From contig JALKAW010000004.1 of assembly GCA_023015825.1 (NCBI GenBank), positions 269,126-333,125 of the forward strand: DNA of 64,000 nucleotides, in the 5' to 3' direction. This DNA is from Flavobacteriaceae bacterium S0862. GTDB taxonomy: Bacteria > Bacteroidota > Bacteroidia > Flavobacteriales > Flavobacteriaceae. Below the pieces are notes generated by a model. It ran no database searches, was not told where the DNA came from, and saw only the letters and a program-made list of their open reading frames with translations. Shown one piece after another: positions 24,782-33,563 of the stretch; the stretch's first letter is position 1; each line of letters starts with the position of its first letter. Made by a program: the position numbers and the translations under genes.

Positions 24782-25105
24782 ATGTTTGGAGATTTAATGG
24801 GTATGATGGGAAAACTTAAAGAAACCCAAGCCAAAGTTGAAGCCACTAAAGAGCGGTTAAACTCTGTATATATTGATGAAACCAGTTCTGATGGTTTATT
24901 AAAAGTTACGCTTTCAGGAAATAGAGTCATTAAATCTATTGAAATCGACGAACAACTTCTTGAAGACAAAGAACAAATAGAAGATTACTTAATTTTAACA
25001 CTAAACAAAGCAATTGAAAAAGCTAGCAATGTACACGAGACAGAAGTAGCTGCAGTTGCTAAAGAAGGTATGCCAAATATTCCTGGTATGGATATGTTTA
25101 AATAG
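24782..25105 (+). CDS. YbaB/EbfC nucleoid-associated protein
   Basis: This 107-residue protein opens with [20 protein letters not shown], the usual Met-rich helical start of YbaB. The strand pair [18 protein letters not shown] and the closing [10 protein letters not shown] follow. It is expected to be a dimer that binds DNA without strong sequence specificity. In many bacteria it sits beside recR/dnaX; here it stands alone. The last eight bases overlap the end of the convergent 3D-domain gene. Confidence 0.92.
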   Translation: MFGDLMGMMGKLKETQAKVEATKERLNSVYIDETSSDGLLKVTLSGNRVIKSIEIDEQLLEDKEQIEDYLILTLNKAIEKASNVHETEVAAVAKEGMPNIPGMDMFK

Positions 25106-25505
25106 AATCTTTTATTTCTAGGCGATATTTTATAGTTACCTTTTTTCGCCCCCATTCTTTGGCCGCTTTTACGTCGTTATCCATATAAATATCAATGCGA
25201 TTTTGCCAGCGTCTATTCATTTTGTCTTTTACAAGGTAAATGCCTTCCAAACCTTCAATAGTGACTAATGTATTGTGTTTTAACCCTTGAGAAAGTAAAT
25301 CCCTAGATACTGCAATGCATTTCATTCCTGGTTTTAAAGAATCACCAAATGCTGTAAGAGTGGGCTGAGAACTTGTTTGATACGCTAAAGAATTATAGGC
25401 AGTTGCAGTCACTTCTCTAGTGTGCCAAACGTATTTTTTTGAGTCTCTAGAGTTACAACTCACAAGCAATCCAATGACACAAAACAAATAGAAGGTATTT
25501 CGCAT
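25098..25505 (-). CDS. 3D-domain lipoprotein
   Basis: The product is 135 residues. The start at ATG 25505 gives a lipoprotein signal peptide with lipobox LVSC; 14 in-frame codons upstream would bury it. The mature part has [12 protein letters not shown] and later [18 protein letters not shown]. This is the 3D motif, named for three aspartates and related to the catalytic core of MltA lytic transglycosylases and resuscitation-promoting factors. It is probably an outer- or inner-membrane-anchored cell-wall enzyme or wall-binding protein. Confidence 0.82.
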   Translation of the reverse strand: MRNTFYLFCVIGLLVSCNSRDSKKYVWHTREVTATAYNSLAYQTSSQPTLTAFGDSLKPGMKCIAVSRDLLSQGLKHNTLVTIEGLEGIYLVKDKMNRRWQNRIDIYMDNDVKAAKEWGRKKVTIKYRLEIKDSI

Positions 25506-25561
25506 AAACCAGTATTGTAGTTTATTTGAAGATACGAAAAATCCCAAAAGTAATTAAGAAT

Positions 25562-26581
25562 CTAGAAAATGCTAATGGTTGAAAGTAACTTCTCATGCAT
25601 CACATCAGTATAATCCAAATGGGTTACCATGCGTAATTTACCACCTCCCATACCAATAATGTGAATATTATTATCTGTCAATTTTTGGACAAATGCAGTT
25701 TCACTAATATCTGGGTGTAATTCAAAAATGATAATGTTGGTTTCTATAGGCTCAACGATTTTTATTTGAGATAAGGAGCTCAACACCTCTCCTATTTCTT
25801 TTGCTTTTCTATGGTCTTCAGCTAGTCTTTCAATATTATTATCCAAAGCATACAATCCAGCTGCTGCAAAATACCCTACTTGACGCATACCTCCACCAAA
25901 TATCTTTCTAATTCTAATAGCGCCTTTCATGAGGTATTCATCACCAACCAACACAGAGCCAATTGGGCAACCCAAACCTTTACTCAAACAAACAGAAATA
26001 GTATCGAATACTTCTCCGTATTGCTTTGCTGTCTCATCTTTTGTTACCAATGCATTCCATAAACGTGCACCATCGAGATGGTAACCTAAGTTATGATTAT
26101 CACAAACAGTTCTTATTTTTTTGATTTCATCAAAATCCCAACAGGCTCCTCCTCCTTTGTTAGTTGTGTTTTCAACAGCCACTAAACTTGTTAAAGGACT
26201 GTGATAAAAATCTGGTGGATTTATAGACTCTTTAACTTGTTGTGTAGTAAACATACCTCTATGGCCATCTATGAGTTTACAAGAGACGCCACTATTAAAG
26301 GAGGCACCTCCACCTTCATAATTATATATATGCGCGTACTTATCGCATATTACTTGTTCACCAGGATTAGTATGTAATTTAATAGCCGCTTGATTTGCCA
26401 TACTTCCTGTAGGGAAAAACAAAGCAGTTTTCTTCCCAAACATTTTTGCAATACGTTCTTCTAACGCATTAACAGTTGGGTCTTCTTTATAGACATCGTC
26501 ACCAACTTGCGCCGATAACATAGCATCTAACATGCCTTTAGTTGGTTTGGTGACAGTATCGCTTCTTAAATCTATTGTCAT
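25562..26581 (-). CDS. ltaE: Low-specificity L-threonine aldolase
   Basis: This 339-residue PLP enzyme splits L-threonine or allo-threonine into glycine and acetaldehyde. The N-terminus DLRSDTVTKPT, GDDVYKEDPT and FPTGSMANQ are family signatures. HLDGARLWNA holds Asp170, and Lys201 in CLSKGLGCPIGS binds PLP. It has no signal peptide. It lies three bases after the zinc metalloprotease gene, so the two share a transcript although their roles look unrelated. Confidence 0.94.
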   Translation of the reverse strand: MTIDLRSDTVTKPTKGMLDAMLSAQVGDDVYKEDPTVNALEERIAKMFGKKTALFFPTGSMANQAAIKLHTNPGEQVICDKYAHIYNYEGGGASFNSGVSCKLIDGHRGMFTTQQVKESINPPDFYHSPLTSLVAVENTTNKGGGACWDFDEIKKIRTVCDNHNLGYHLDGARLWNALVTKDETAKQYGEVFDTISVCLSKGLGCPIGSVLVGDEYLMKGAIRIRKIFGGGMRQVGYFAAAGLYALDNNIERLAEDHRKAKEIGEVLSSLSQIKIVEPIETNIIIFELHPDISETAFVQKLTDNNIHIIGMGGGKLRMVTHLDYTDVMHEKLLSTISIF

Positions 26582-26584
26582 AAA

Positions 26585-28990
26585 TTAATTAGGATTGTAA
26601 TTACACATATCACTACCAATTGGAGAACCATCAGGAATTCCTGGAGCTGGAGGTAATTTAAAATCGTTTGGCTTGTCTGTAAATTGCTTCATAATAAGCG
26701 CATATTGCATTTTATAAGCATCATCAAAACTTATAGATTGCATCGCTATATCTCTAATAGTCTTGTTCGCAATTGCTTTTACTTGAAAGAATGATTGGTC
26801 GCTTGTAGCAAGATTCATTAAATACTTTAATACATTTAAATTAATCATCTGCTGAACTTCAGCTAAATAAGCATCTTTATGTGTTTTATTAAACGTATTT
26901 TTAATAAGCGTATTTAACATTTCCTCAAGACCTAATTGCTTGCCATCTAAACTTTTCTGCTGAATCATTCTATTAGCACGTTGCGGATGCAATAAAAATT
27001 GAAGTGTCATATCACTAGCAGTAGATGCAGCGCTTAAAGGGTCAAAGGCTACACCTGTTTTTCCTTTAAAAGATTCTCTACTTCTTCCATAACCCATAGC
27101 CCTTGGAGGGAATAATTCTAATTTATTCTTAGGAATAGCAAGCGTTTTAGCATCAATGGTTTGAAATAAGATGTTTAGGGCTTCTTTTTGAGCAGATACA
27201 TCAATACTTTTTACTGTCATTTGATTGTCTCCTTTTACAGCATAGTTATAATCTAATCCTCCAACAACTTTTGATGCTGCTTCTGTTTGGTAACGATGAA
27301 AGAAATATAGAGGCACAAACACATCTTCTAACATAGAATATGGTTCGTTAGTACGTATATTATCTACCGAAAAATTAGTAATAGCTTTCTTTCTAACAGC
27401 TAATACATTATTTAATTCTTCTGTTGCAGTTTTTCCATTGTCCCAAAGATGTGCTAAGGCATGAGCACCACCTTGAGCTCTTGCATCACTATCAGTTATA
27501 AAACGAAGTCCATCATTTTTTGCTTTGTCCAAAATTTTATTAAGCTCTTCTCTCTCATTTACTCCTTTGTCGAATTCAGCATAACTGTATGCAACCGTTA
27601 CTTTATCCCAATCACCAATACCAACTGCATACGCATTGCTTAAATCTACTTCGCCATTTTTCAAAGTGATTGTTGGATGAGGATAATCCATCACTGAAGC
27701 TCTACCGTTAGTACTTGCTGCAAAATTATGTGTAAATCCAATAGTATGTCCAACTTCATGAGCGCTTAATTGTCTAATTCTTGCCAAAGCCATATCCAAC
27801 ATTGGTTTGTAGTTATCATCACGTTCTGCAAAAGGTTTGTTCATTAAAGCTTGCGCAATCAAGAAATCCTGACGCACTCTTAAACTTCCTAAACTAACAT
27901 GGCCTTTAATAATTTCACCCGTTCTTGGGTCTGTTACGCTACCTCCATAACTCCAGCCTCTAGTTGAACGGTGTACCCATTGAATCACGTTATATCTACA
28001 ATCCATTGGATCTGCATCATCTGGTAACATTTTTACTTGAAATGCGTTAATAAACCCTGCTGCTTCATAGGCTTGATTCCACCATTTAGCACCATCCAAC
28101 AAAGCTGAGCGAATAGGCTCTGGTGTTCCATTGTCTAAATAATAAATAATTGGTTCAACAACTTCACTTTTTGCAGCTCCAGGATTCTTTTTTTGTAATC
28201 GATGACGAACAACAAAACGCTTTCTAATTTGTTCTTGAACTGGAGTTGAATAATCCATATAAGACATTGAAATAGCACCACTTCTTGGGTCAAACTCTCG
28301 TGATTGGTAATTATTATCTGGCAATTCTACAAATGAGTGATGCTGATTAACAGTTACTAACGAGGCTGTAGGTGTCACACTTCTTAAGTTACGACCAGTT
28401 GGCTGCCCTTTAAAAGTAAGTAATACGTCAAATTCTATGTTTTTTGGGAAGGCTTTTGTTCGTGGCAACCACATAGCGCTTTTACTCTTGTCCAAGCTAT
28501 ATGATCCTTCACGAGAGCCTCTCAACCTGTTAGCCACACCATGGGTGTCTTGCATTAAAAAAGGTGTCAAATCGATAGTATATACACCTTTGTTTTCTTC
28601 TTTAATTGGAAACCCAAAAAGTACTGATTTTGCAAAAGCCTGTTCAATACTTGCGCGTTCTAGTGCGTTATCGGTAAGTGCTCTATAATCTTGATTTGGT
28701 TGTACAAGCAATAATTTATTACCTGTTTTAATAAATTTCACAACACGCTCACCTCCTAATTGACCTCTATCTAAACCTATATCGTTAGATCCAATACCAC
28801 TAGATAACGAACTTACATACAAAAACTCTTTATCTAAATCTTTAACGTCCAATAAAATTTTGTCTTGAGATTCGTCATAAGAGAAATTAAAATATCCTTT
28901 ATAATTTTTTAATGCTTTATCAGATTTTTCTTGAGCATAAGTAAATGTCGCTGTTAAGGCAATTACTATGAATAAAATGAGTTTTTTCAT
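26585..28990 (-). CDS. Secreted zinc-dependent metalloprotease (DUF5117/DUF5118 type)
   Basis: This 801-residue protein has a signal peptide (about 1-19, FTYAQ). The zinc site is HEVGHTIGFTHNF: His411, Glu412, His415 and His421 as third ligand, the metzincin-like extended motif. The N-terminal part (DUF5118-like, then DUF5117-like, to about 200) and the long C-terminal part are those of the large Bacteroidetes secreted zinc protease family. There is no T9SS tail, so it is likely periplasmic. It is the first gene of the transcript that includes threonine aldolase. Confidence 0.9.
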   Translation of the reverse strand: MKKLILFIVIALTATFTYAQEKSDKALKNYKGYFNFSYDESQDKILLDVKDLDKEFLYVSSLSSGIGSNDIGLDRGQLGGERVVKFIKTGNKLLLVQPNQDYRALTDNALERASIEQAFAKSVLFGFPIKEENKGVYTIDLTPFLMQDTHGVANRLRGSREGSYSLDKSKSAMWLPRTKAFPKNIEFDVLLTFKGQPTGRNLRSVTPTASLVTVNQHHSFVELPDNNYQSREFDPRSGAISMSYMDYSTPVQEQIRKRFVVRHRLQKKNPGAAKSEVVEPIIYYLDNGTPEPIRSALLDGAKWWNQAYEAAGFINAFQVKMLPDDADPMDCRYNVIQWVHRSTRGWSYGGSVTDPRTGEIIKGHVSLGSLRVRQDFLIAQALMNKPFAERDDNYKPMLDMALARIRQLSAHEVGHTIGFTHNFAASTNGRASVMDYPHPTITLKNGEVDLSNAYAVGIGDWDKVTVAYSYAEFDKGVNEREELNKILDKAKNDGLRFITDSDARAQGGAHALAHLWDNGKTATEELNNVLAVRKKAITNFSVDNIRTNEPYSMLEDVFVPLYFFHRYQTEAASKVVGGLDYNYAVKGDNQMTVKSIDVSAQKEALNILFQTIDAKTLAIPKNKLELFPPRAMGYGRSRESFKGKTGVAFDPLSAASTASDMTLQFLLHPQRANRMIQQKSLDGKQLGLEEMLNTLIKNTFNKTHKDAYLAEVQQMINLNVLKYLMNLATSDQSFFQVKAIANKTIRDIAMQSISFDDAYKMQYALIMKQFTDKPNDFKLPPAPGIPDGSPIGSDMCNYNPN

Positions 28991-29142
28991 TATTTTGAAG
29001 TTGTTGGTTGCGTAAAAAGTATGTTTTAAAAAATAGATTATAAATCTACATAAATTAATTAGGAGAAAAAAGCATCAAAAAATGAATTTCTAAGCTGCAA
29101 ATAAAATTTTCAATATTAATTTTTAACACGATTTAATAATCC

Positions 29143-29150
29143 TATTTTTG
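29143..29150 (+). promoter_or_regulatory. -7 promoter element of prfB
   Basis: TATTTTTG lies 14 bp before ATG 29165. Confidence 0.6.
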
Positions 29151-29164
29151 TTGAAAATTGAATC

Positions 29165-30272
29165 ATGATTACATCCGATCAAATAAAAAATCTAAATACA
29201 CGTCTTGACAAACTAAGGCACTATCTTTGACATTGATGCCAAACTTATAGAAATTCAAAACGAAGAAGAACAAACGTTTGATCCGAATTTCTGGAACGAC
29301 TCTAAGCAAGCCGAAATCGTTATGAAATCGATTCGTGAGAAAAAAAGTTGGGTTGAAGATTATAAAACTTCTAAGACATTAATTGAAGACCTCGAAGTGA
29401 TTTACGAATTTTTCAAAGAAGACGAGGCTTCCTCTGAAGATGTTCAAAATAGATATGACAAAGCATTAAACCTTATTGAAAAATTAGAGTTTAAAAACAT
29501 GTTGTCAGAACCAGGCGACTCACTTAGTGCTGTTTTACAAATAACCGCTGGTGCTGGTGGTACTGAATCTTGTGATTGGGCGAGCATGCTTATGCGCATG
29601 TATTTGATGTATGCTGAAAAGAGCGGTTTTAAAGTTAAAGAACTAAACTTTCAAGAAGGTGATGTTGCTGGAATAAAAACAGTCACTCTAGAAATTGAAG
29701 GCGATTATGCATTTGGTTGGCTAAAAGGTGAAAATGGTGTACATCGCTTAGTGCGAATTTCTCCGTTTGATAGCAACGCAAAACGTCATACCAGTTTTGC
29801 CTCGGTGTATGTATATCCTTTAGTAGATGATACCATAGAAATTGATATCAATCCAGCAGATATAGAGATTACTACTGCTCGTTCTAGTGGTGCTGGAGGA
29901 CAAAACGTTAATAAAGTTGAAACTAAAGTTCAATTATTGCACAAGCCTTCAGGAATACAAATACAATGTTCCGAAACAAGATCACAGCATGATAATCGTG
30001 CTAGAGCCCTTCAAATGCTAAAGTCACAATTATATGAAATTGAACTACAAAAGCAAATGGCTCAACGTGACGACATAGAGGCTGGAAAAATGAAAATTGA
30101 ATGGGGAAGCCAAATACGTAATTATGTAATGCACCCTTACAAATTGGTAAAAGACGTGCGTTCTAATCATGAAACTGGAAACGTAGACGCAGTAATGGAT
30201 GGAGACATTGAACCGTTCTTAAAATCGTATTTAATGATGATGGGGCAAAAAACCGAAGACAAAAACCTATAA
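29165..30272 (+). CDS. prfB: Peptide chain release factor 2, with programmed +1 frameshift
   Basis: The gene begins at ATG 29165 and reads 21 codons to TAT CTT TGA. It then continues one base ahead (GAC from 29229) to the stop at 30270-30272, giving 368 residues. RF2 ends translation at UGA and UAA. The anticodon tripeptide SPF is at residues 199-201 and the peptidyl-hydrolysis motif GGQ at 244-246. The downstream frame alone would lack the N-terminal helical domain and is not the real product. The gene sits one base before the arsC-like gene. Confidence 0.96.
29225..29231 (+). promoter_or_regulatory. RF2 autoregulatory frameshift site CTTTGAC
   Basis: CTT TGA C is the conserved slippery stop used to sense RF2 level: slow UGA termination lets the ribosome slip from CUU to UUU and continue in +1. 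In E. coli a GGGGG-containing Shine-Dalgarno-like stretch lies just upstream. Here the matching codons are AGG CAC TAT, so that stimulator is largely missing. Confidence 0.93.
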
Positions 30273-30273
30273 T

Positions 30274-30615
30274 ATGATTCAAATATACCATAACAACAGA
30301 TGCAGTAAATCTCGTTGTGGACTACAAATTTTAGAAGATTCAGGGAAAGAATTTCAAGTGGTTAAATACTTAGAAGAAACACCAACAAGTGAAGAATTAA
30401 AAAGCATTATCAAGCTTTTAGGCATTTCGCCAATAGATTTGGTTAGAAAAAACGAAGCCATTTGGAAAGAACACTACAAAGGTAAAAACCTAACTAATAA
30501 TGAAATTATTGATGCAATGACTAGTAACCCAAAACTCATTGAAAGACCTATTGTTATTAATGGCAATAAGGCCGTTATTGCTCGTCCTCCTGAAAGCATT
30601 TTAGATATTATTTAG
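30274..30615 (+). CDS. ArsC/YffB-type arsenate-reductase-like protein
   Basis: This 113-residue thioredoxin-fold protein has the single N-terminal active cysteine Cys10 in NNRCSKSR and the conserved arginine in LIERPIVI. ArsC enzymes reduce arsenate with glutathione or glutaredoxin, but many members of this length outside ars operons have no proven arsenate role. No ars genes are nearby. It is probably translated from the prfB transcript, starting two bases after the prfB stop codon. Confidence 0.88.
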   Translation: MIQIYHNNRCSKSRCGLQILEDSGKEFQVVKYLEETPTSEELKSIIKLLGISPIDLVRKNEAIWKEHYKGKNLTNNEIIDAMTSNPKLIERPIVINGNKAVIARPPESILDII

Positions 30616-30701
30616 TTTTGTTTAATTATTTTTGTTTATCAATTAACAAAACAATCATTTCTTTTAACATAAGTTTAACCAAACATGGTTAAACCTTCGG
30701 C

Positions 30702-30709
30702 TACTTTTG
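30702..30709 (+). promoter_or_regulatory. -7 promoter element deciding the TonB-receptor start
   Basis: TACTTTTG lies 33 bp before ATG 30743. A TTG at 30707 would lie within the element, so it is not a start. Confidence 0.6.
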
Positions 30710-30742
30710 CGGTCTAAATCGCAAAAATCACACAAGAACAAC

Positions 30743-33178
30743 ATGAGCAAATTAACTCTAACCATCCTTTTTATAGGATTATTCGTGAATAATTTAGTTG
30801 CACATCAAGGACCAAGTCCTTCAAATGTGCTAAAGGATGTAAAAATAACTGGTAAGGTTATTGACAAAGAAACCAAAGAGCCTTTGGAATATGCCACAGT
30901 TGCATTTTTTAGTAAGCAACAAAATAAAATTGTAACAGGTGGTATAACCGACATAAAAGGAAATTTTAGCATTCCTGTTCCTGCTGGAGTTTATGATGTT
31001 TCAATAGAATACATTGCATTTAAAAAGATAACATTAACAGATCGCCGTCTATTAGATGACATTAATCTTGGGACTTTCGAAATGGAAGTTGATGCGCAAT
31101 CTCTTGGTGAAGTAGAGGTTATTGCAGAAAAAACAACTGTTGAAATTAGACTTGACAAAAAAATATATAACGTTGGTAAGGATTTAACTGTAAGTGGTGG
31201 AACTGTAAGTGATGTATTAGATAATGTACCGTCAGTTTCTGTAGATGTTGAAGGTAATGTTGCTCTACGAGGAAATGACAACGTACAAATACTCATTAAT
31301 GGTAAACCTTCAGGTTTAGTTGGTTTAAATTCCACGGATGCCTTACGCCAATTACCAGCTGAGTCGATTGAAAAAGTGGAGGTTATCACCTCTCCTTCTG
31401 CAAGATATGAATCTGAAGGTACTGCAGGAATTTTAAATATTATACTCCGTCGTAGTAAATTACAAGGTTTAAATGGCGCTATAACGCTTAATGCTGGTCA
31501 TCCTGATTCTTATGGAATCAACGGTAACATCAATTATAGAACTGGTGATCTTAATATTTTTAATACATCGGGATATAGATATAGTAATTCTCCTGGAAGT
31601 TCTTTATCGTTGACGGAATATTATGGAACGAATAGTTTTGTAGATGAATTTAGAGAAACTGAGCGTATTAGAAAGGGTATCAATACTAATTTTGGTGTAG
31701 AATGGTATATAAATGACTCAGCTTCATTAACTAATTCAATTGTATATAGGGATAGTAATAATGAGAGTACAACACTTAATGAGATTTTTCAATACGACAG
31801 TAATCGCAATTTAACTGGGGAAAGTACACGTTTGGATCCTCAATTTCAAGATAACAAAACTGTTCAATTCACTTCAAATTTTACAAAAAACTTTGAAAAC
31901 GATGCGAAATTCACTTTAGAATTTCAATTAGAAGATACTAATGAAGATCAAGAGTCGAATGTGATTGTTGAAAGTCTTAACTCCGAAATTGTTACAACGC
32001 TTAATGAACAAGAACGTATTTTGTTACAATCCGATTATGTACTTCCAATTGGTGAAAATACTCAGTTTGAATTAGGATACCGTGGAAGTTTTAAAGACAA
32101 TATTACAGACTACACCGTTGAGCTTTTAAATGACATGACCAATAATTTTGAAATCGACACAAACCTTTCAAATGTTTTAAATTTCAAAGAAGATATTAAT
32201 GCTTTATATACTCAATATGGTACTAAATTTAATAAGTTTTCATTCTTATTAGGTTTACGTATGGAAAATACAAGAATAACTATTGACCAACCAACAAGTG
32301 GTGATTATATTAAGAAAAACTATACAGGTTTATTCCCTACTGTTAATTTAAATTATGAGATAAGCGAGACCGAAAACTTAACTTTAGGTTATAGTAGACG
32401 ATTACGTCGTCCTCGTTCATATTTTATTAATCCTTTTCCATCAAGATCAAGTGTAACAAGTGTTTTTACTGGTAATCCAGATTTAGACCCAACTTACTCT
32501 GGAACTTATGACTTAGGATATTTAAATCGCTTTGGTAAATTTGTATTAAGCACCTCTATTTATCATACGCATTCAACAAATTCTTGGAACTTTATTAGCT
32601 TTGATACTGGAGAAACTGCCACAGTAAATGGACAAGAAGTTCCAGTAATACAACGATCGCCTATAAACTTGTCGACTAACGATCGCTTTGGCTATGAGTT
32701 TAACTTAACCTATAGTCCAAGCAGAGCATGGCGTATTAATGGTGATTTTAACTTCTTTAAATCTATTGACAGAGGTGAATTTAATGGGATAAACTTTGAT
32801 AATGAAAACGTTAGTTATAGAGCACGTTTAAGTAATAAATATACATTACCAGCCAAGATTGATTGGCAAACTACGATATCGTATAGAGGCCCAAGTGAAG
32901 GAGCACAGTCTAAAAGCAAAGGAGTCATCTCAACCAATATGGCCTTTAGCAAAGATGTATTTAAAGGTAATGGGTCAATTTCTGCAAGAGTAAGTGATTT
33001 GTTTGACACAAGTATGCGTCAATCAGAAACGTTTACTGATACTTATGAGAGCTATGGAGAATTTAGATGGAGACAACGTAGTTTTAACCTATCATTCACT
33101 TATAGATTCAACCAGAAAAAGCAGCGTCAACGACAAAGTCGAGAAGATATGGGTGGTGACGAGGAAATGATGTTCTAA
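30743..33178 (+). CDS. TonB-dependent outer-membrane receptor
   Basis: This 811-residue outer-membrane protein has a signal peptide (about 1-20), then a carboxypeptidase-regulatory-like beta-sandwich (ITGKVIDKETKEPLEYATV to about residue 110). A plug domain with VSDVLDNVPSVSVD, GNDNVQILINGKP and YESEGTAGILNIILR follows. The remaining 550 residues form a barrel of the outer-membrane beta-barrel family 14905 type, ending unusually in a Gln/Arg/Glu-rich tail and MMF instead of the usual final aromatic strand. The ligand is unknown. No SusD-like partner is adjacent, so this is not a polysaccharide-utilisation pair. Confidence 0.9.
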   Translation: MSKLTLTILFIGLFVNNLVAHQGPSPSNVLKDVKITGKVIDKETKEPLEYATVAFFSKQQNKIVTGGITDIKGNFSIPVPAGVYDVSIEYIAFKKITLTDRRLLDDINLGTFEMEVDAQSLGEVEVIAEKTTVEIRLDKKIYNVGKDLTVSGGTVSDVLDNVPSVSVDVEGNVALRGNDNVQILINGKPSGLVGLNSTDALRQLPAESIEKVEVITSPSARYESEGTAGILNIILRRSKLQGLNGAITLNAGHPDSYGINGNINYRTGDLNIFNTSGYRYSNSPGSSLSLTEYYGTNSFVDEFRETERIRKGINTNFGVEWYINDSASLTNSIVYRDSNNESTTLNEIFQYDSNRNLTGESTRLDPQFQDNKTVQFTSNFTKNFENDAKFTLEFQLEDTNEDQESNVIVESLNSEIVTTLNEQERILLQSDYVLPIGENTQFELGYRGSFKDNITDYTVELLNDMTNNFEIDTNLSNVLNFKEDINALYTQYGTKFNKFSFLLGLRMENTRITIDQPTSGDYIKKNYTGLFPTVNLNYEISETENLTLGYSRRLRRPRSYFINPFPSRSSVTSVFTGNPDLDPTYSGTYDLGYLNRFGKFVLSTSIYHTHSTNSWNFISFDTGETATVNGQEVPVIQRSPINLSTNDRFGYEFNLTYSPSRAWRINGDFNFFKSIDRGEFNGINFDNENVSYRARLSNKYTLPAKIDWQTTISYRGPSEGAQSKSKGVISTNMAFSKDVFKGNGSISARVSDLFDTSMRQSETFTDTYESYGEFRWRQRSFNLSFTYRFNQKKQRQRQSREDMGGDEEMMF

Positions 33179-33201
33179 TAAGATAGAATAATATATAAAC
33201 T

Positions 33202-33232
33202 AAAAAAGGAAGCCAATTGGCTTCCTTTTTTT
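33202..33232. terminator. Bidirectional terminator
   Basis: AAAAAAGGAAGCCA / TTGGCTTCCTTTTTT forms a long stem with flanking A and T runs, between the receptor gene and the small membrane protein. Confidence 0.9.
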
Positions 33233-33250
33233 ATATGATAAAACACAATA

Positions 33251-33433
33251 TTACTGTGTTAATGCGTCGCGTTTTGCTTTCTTTTCAGCTTTAATTTCTC
33301 TAAGTCGCTCTATTAACGAACCTCCAATCCAGTAGGGCACTACAAAGGTTATTAAAAAAATCATTAACCAGAAACCTATGGTTAAAATGGTTAAAAAAGC
33401 TAAAAATCCTAAATATTGGTCAAATTCAAACAT
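33251..33433 (-). CDS. 60-residue membrane protein
   Basis: The protein is small, with a hydrophobic segment at residues about 9-40 (FLAFLTILTIGFWLMIFLITFVVPYW broken by no charge, one long or two short helices) and a basic helical tail RLREIKAEKKAKRD. It is a credible gene, not noise: it has its own -7 element (TATCTTTG) and a terminator. No family was recognised. It is likely an inner-membrane protein with the charged tail in the cytoplasm. Confidence 0.72.
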   Translation of the reverse strand: MFEFDQYLGFLAFLTILTIGFWLMIFLITFVVPYWIGGSLIERLREIKAEKKAKRDALTQ

Positions 33434-33462
33434 AATTGTGGTCTATTGTTTTAAACTGTGTA

Positions 33463-33470
33463 CAAAGATA
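33463..33470 (-). promoter_or_regulatory. -7 promoter element of the 60-residue membrane protein gene
   Basis: The minus strand reads TATCTTTG, 29 bp before ATG 33433. Confidence 0.65.
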
Positions 33471-33563
33471 AGTTAACAAATATTGTTATACAATAGGAAA
33501 TTTCAAATTTATTAACAGGATATGAACGGTTGGATTTTGTAACCTTGAATCGTCTATTAGAAT

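Noticed and set aside
30274-30615. An arsenic-resistance operon
   Set aside because: Only the ArsC-like gene is present, with no arsR, arsB or acr3 beside it.
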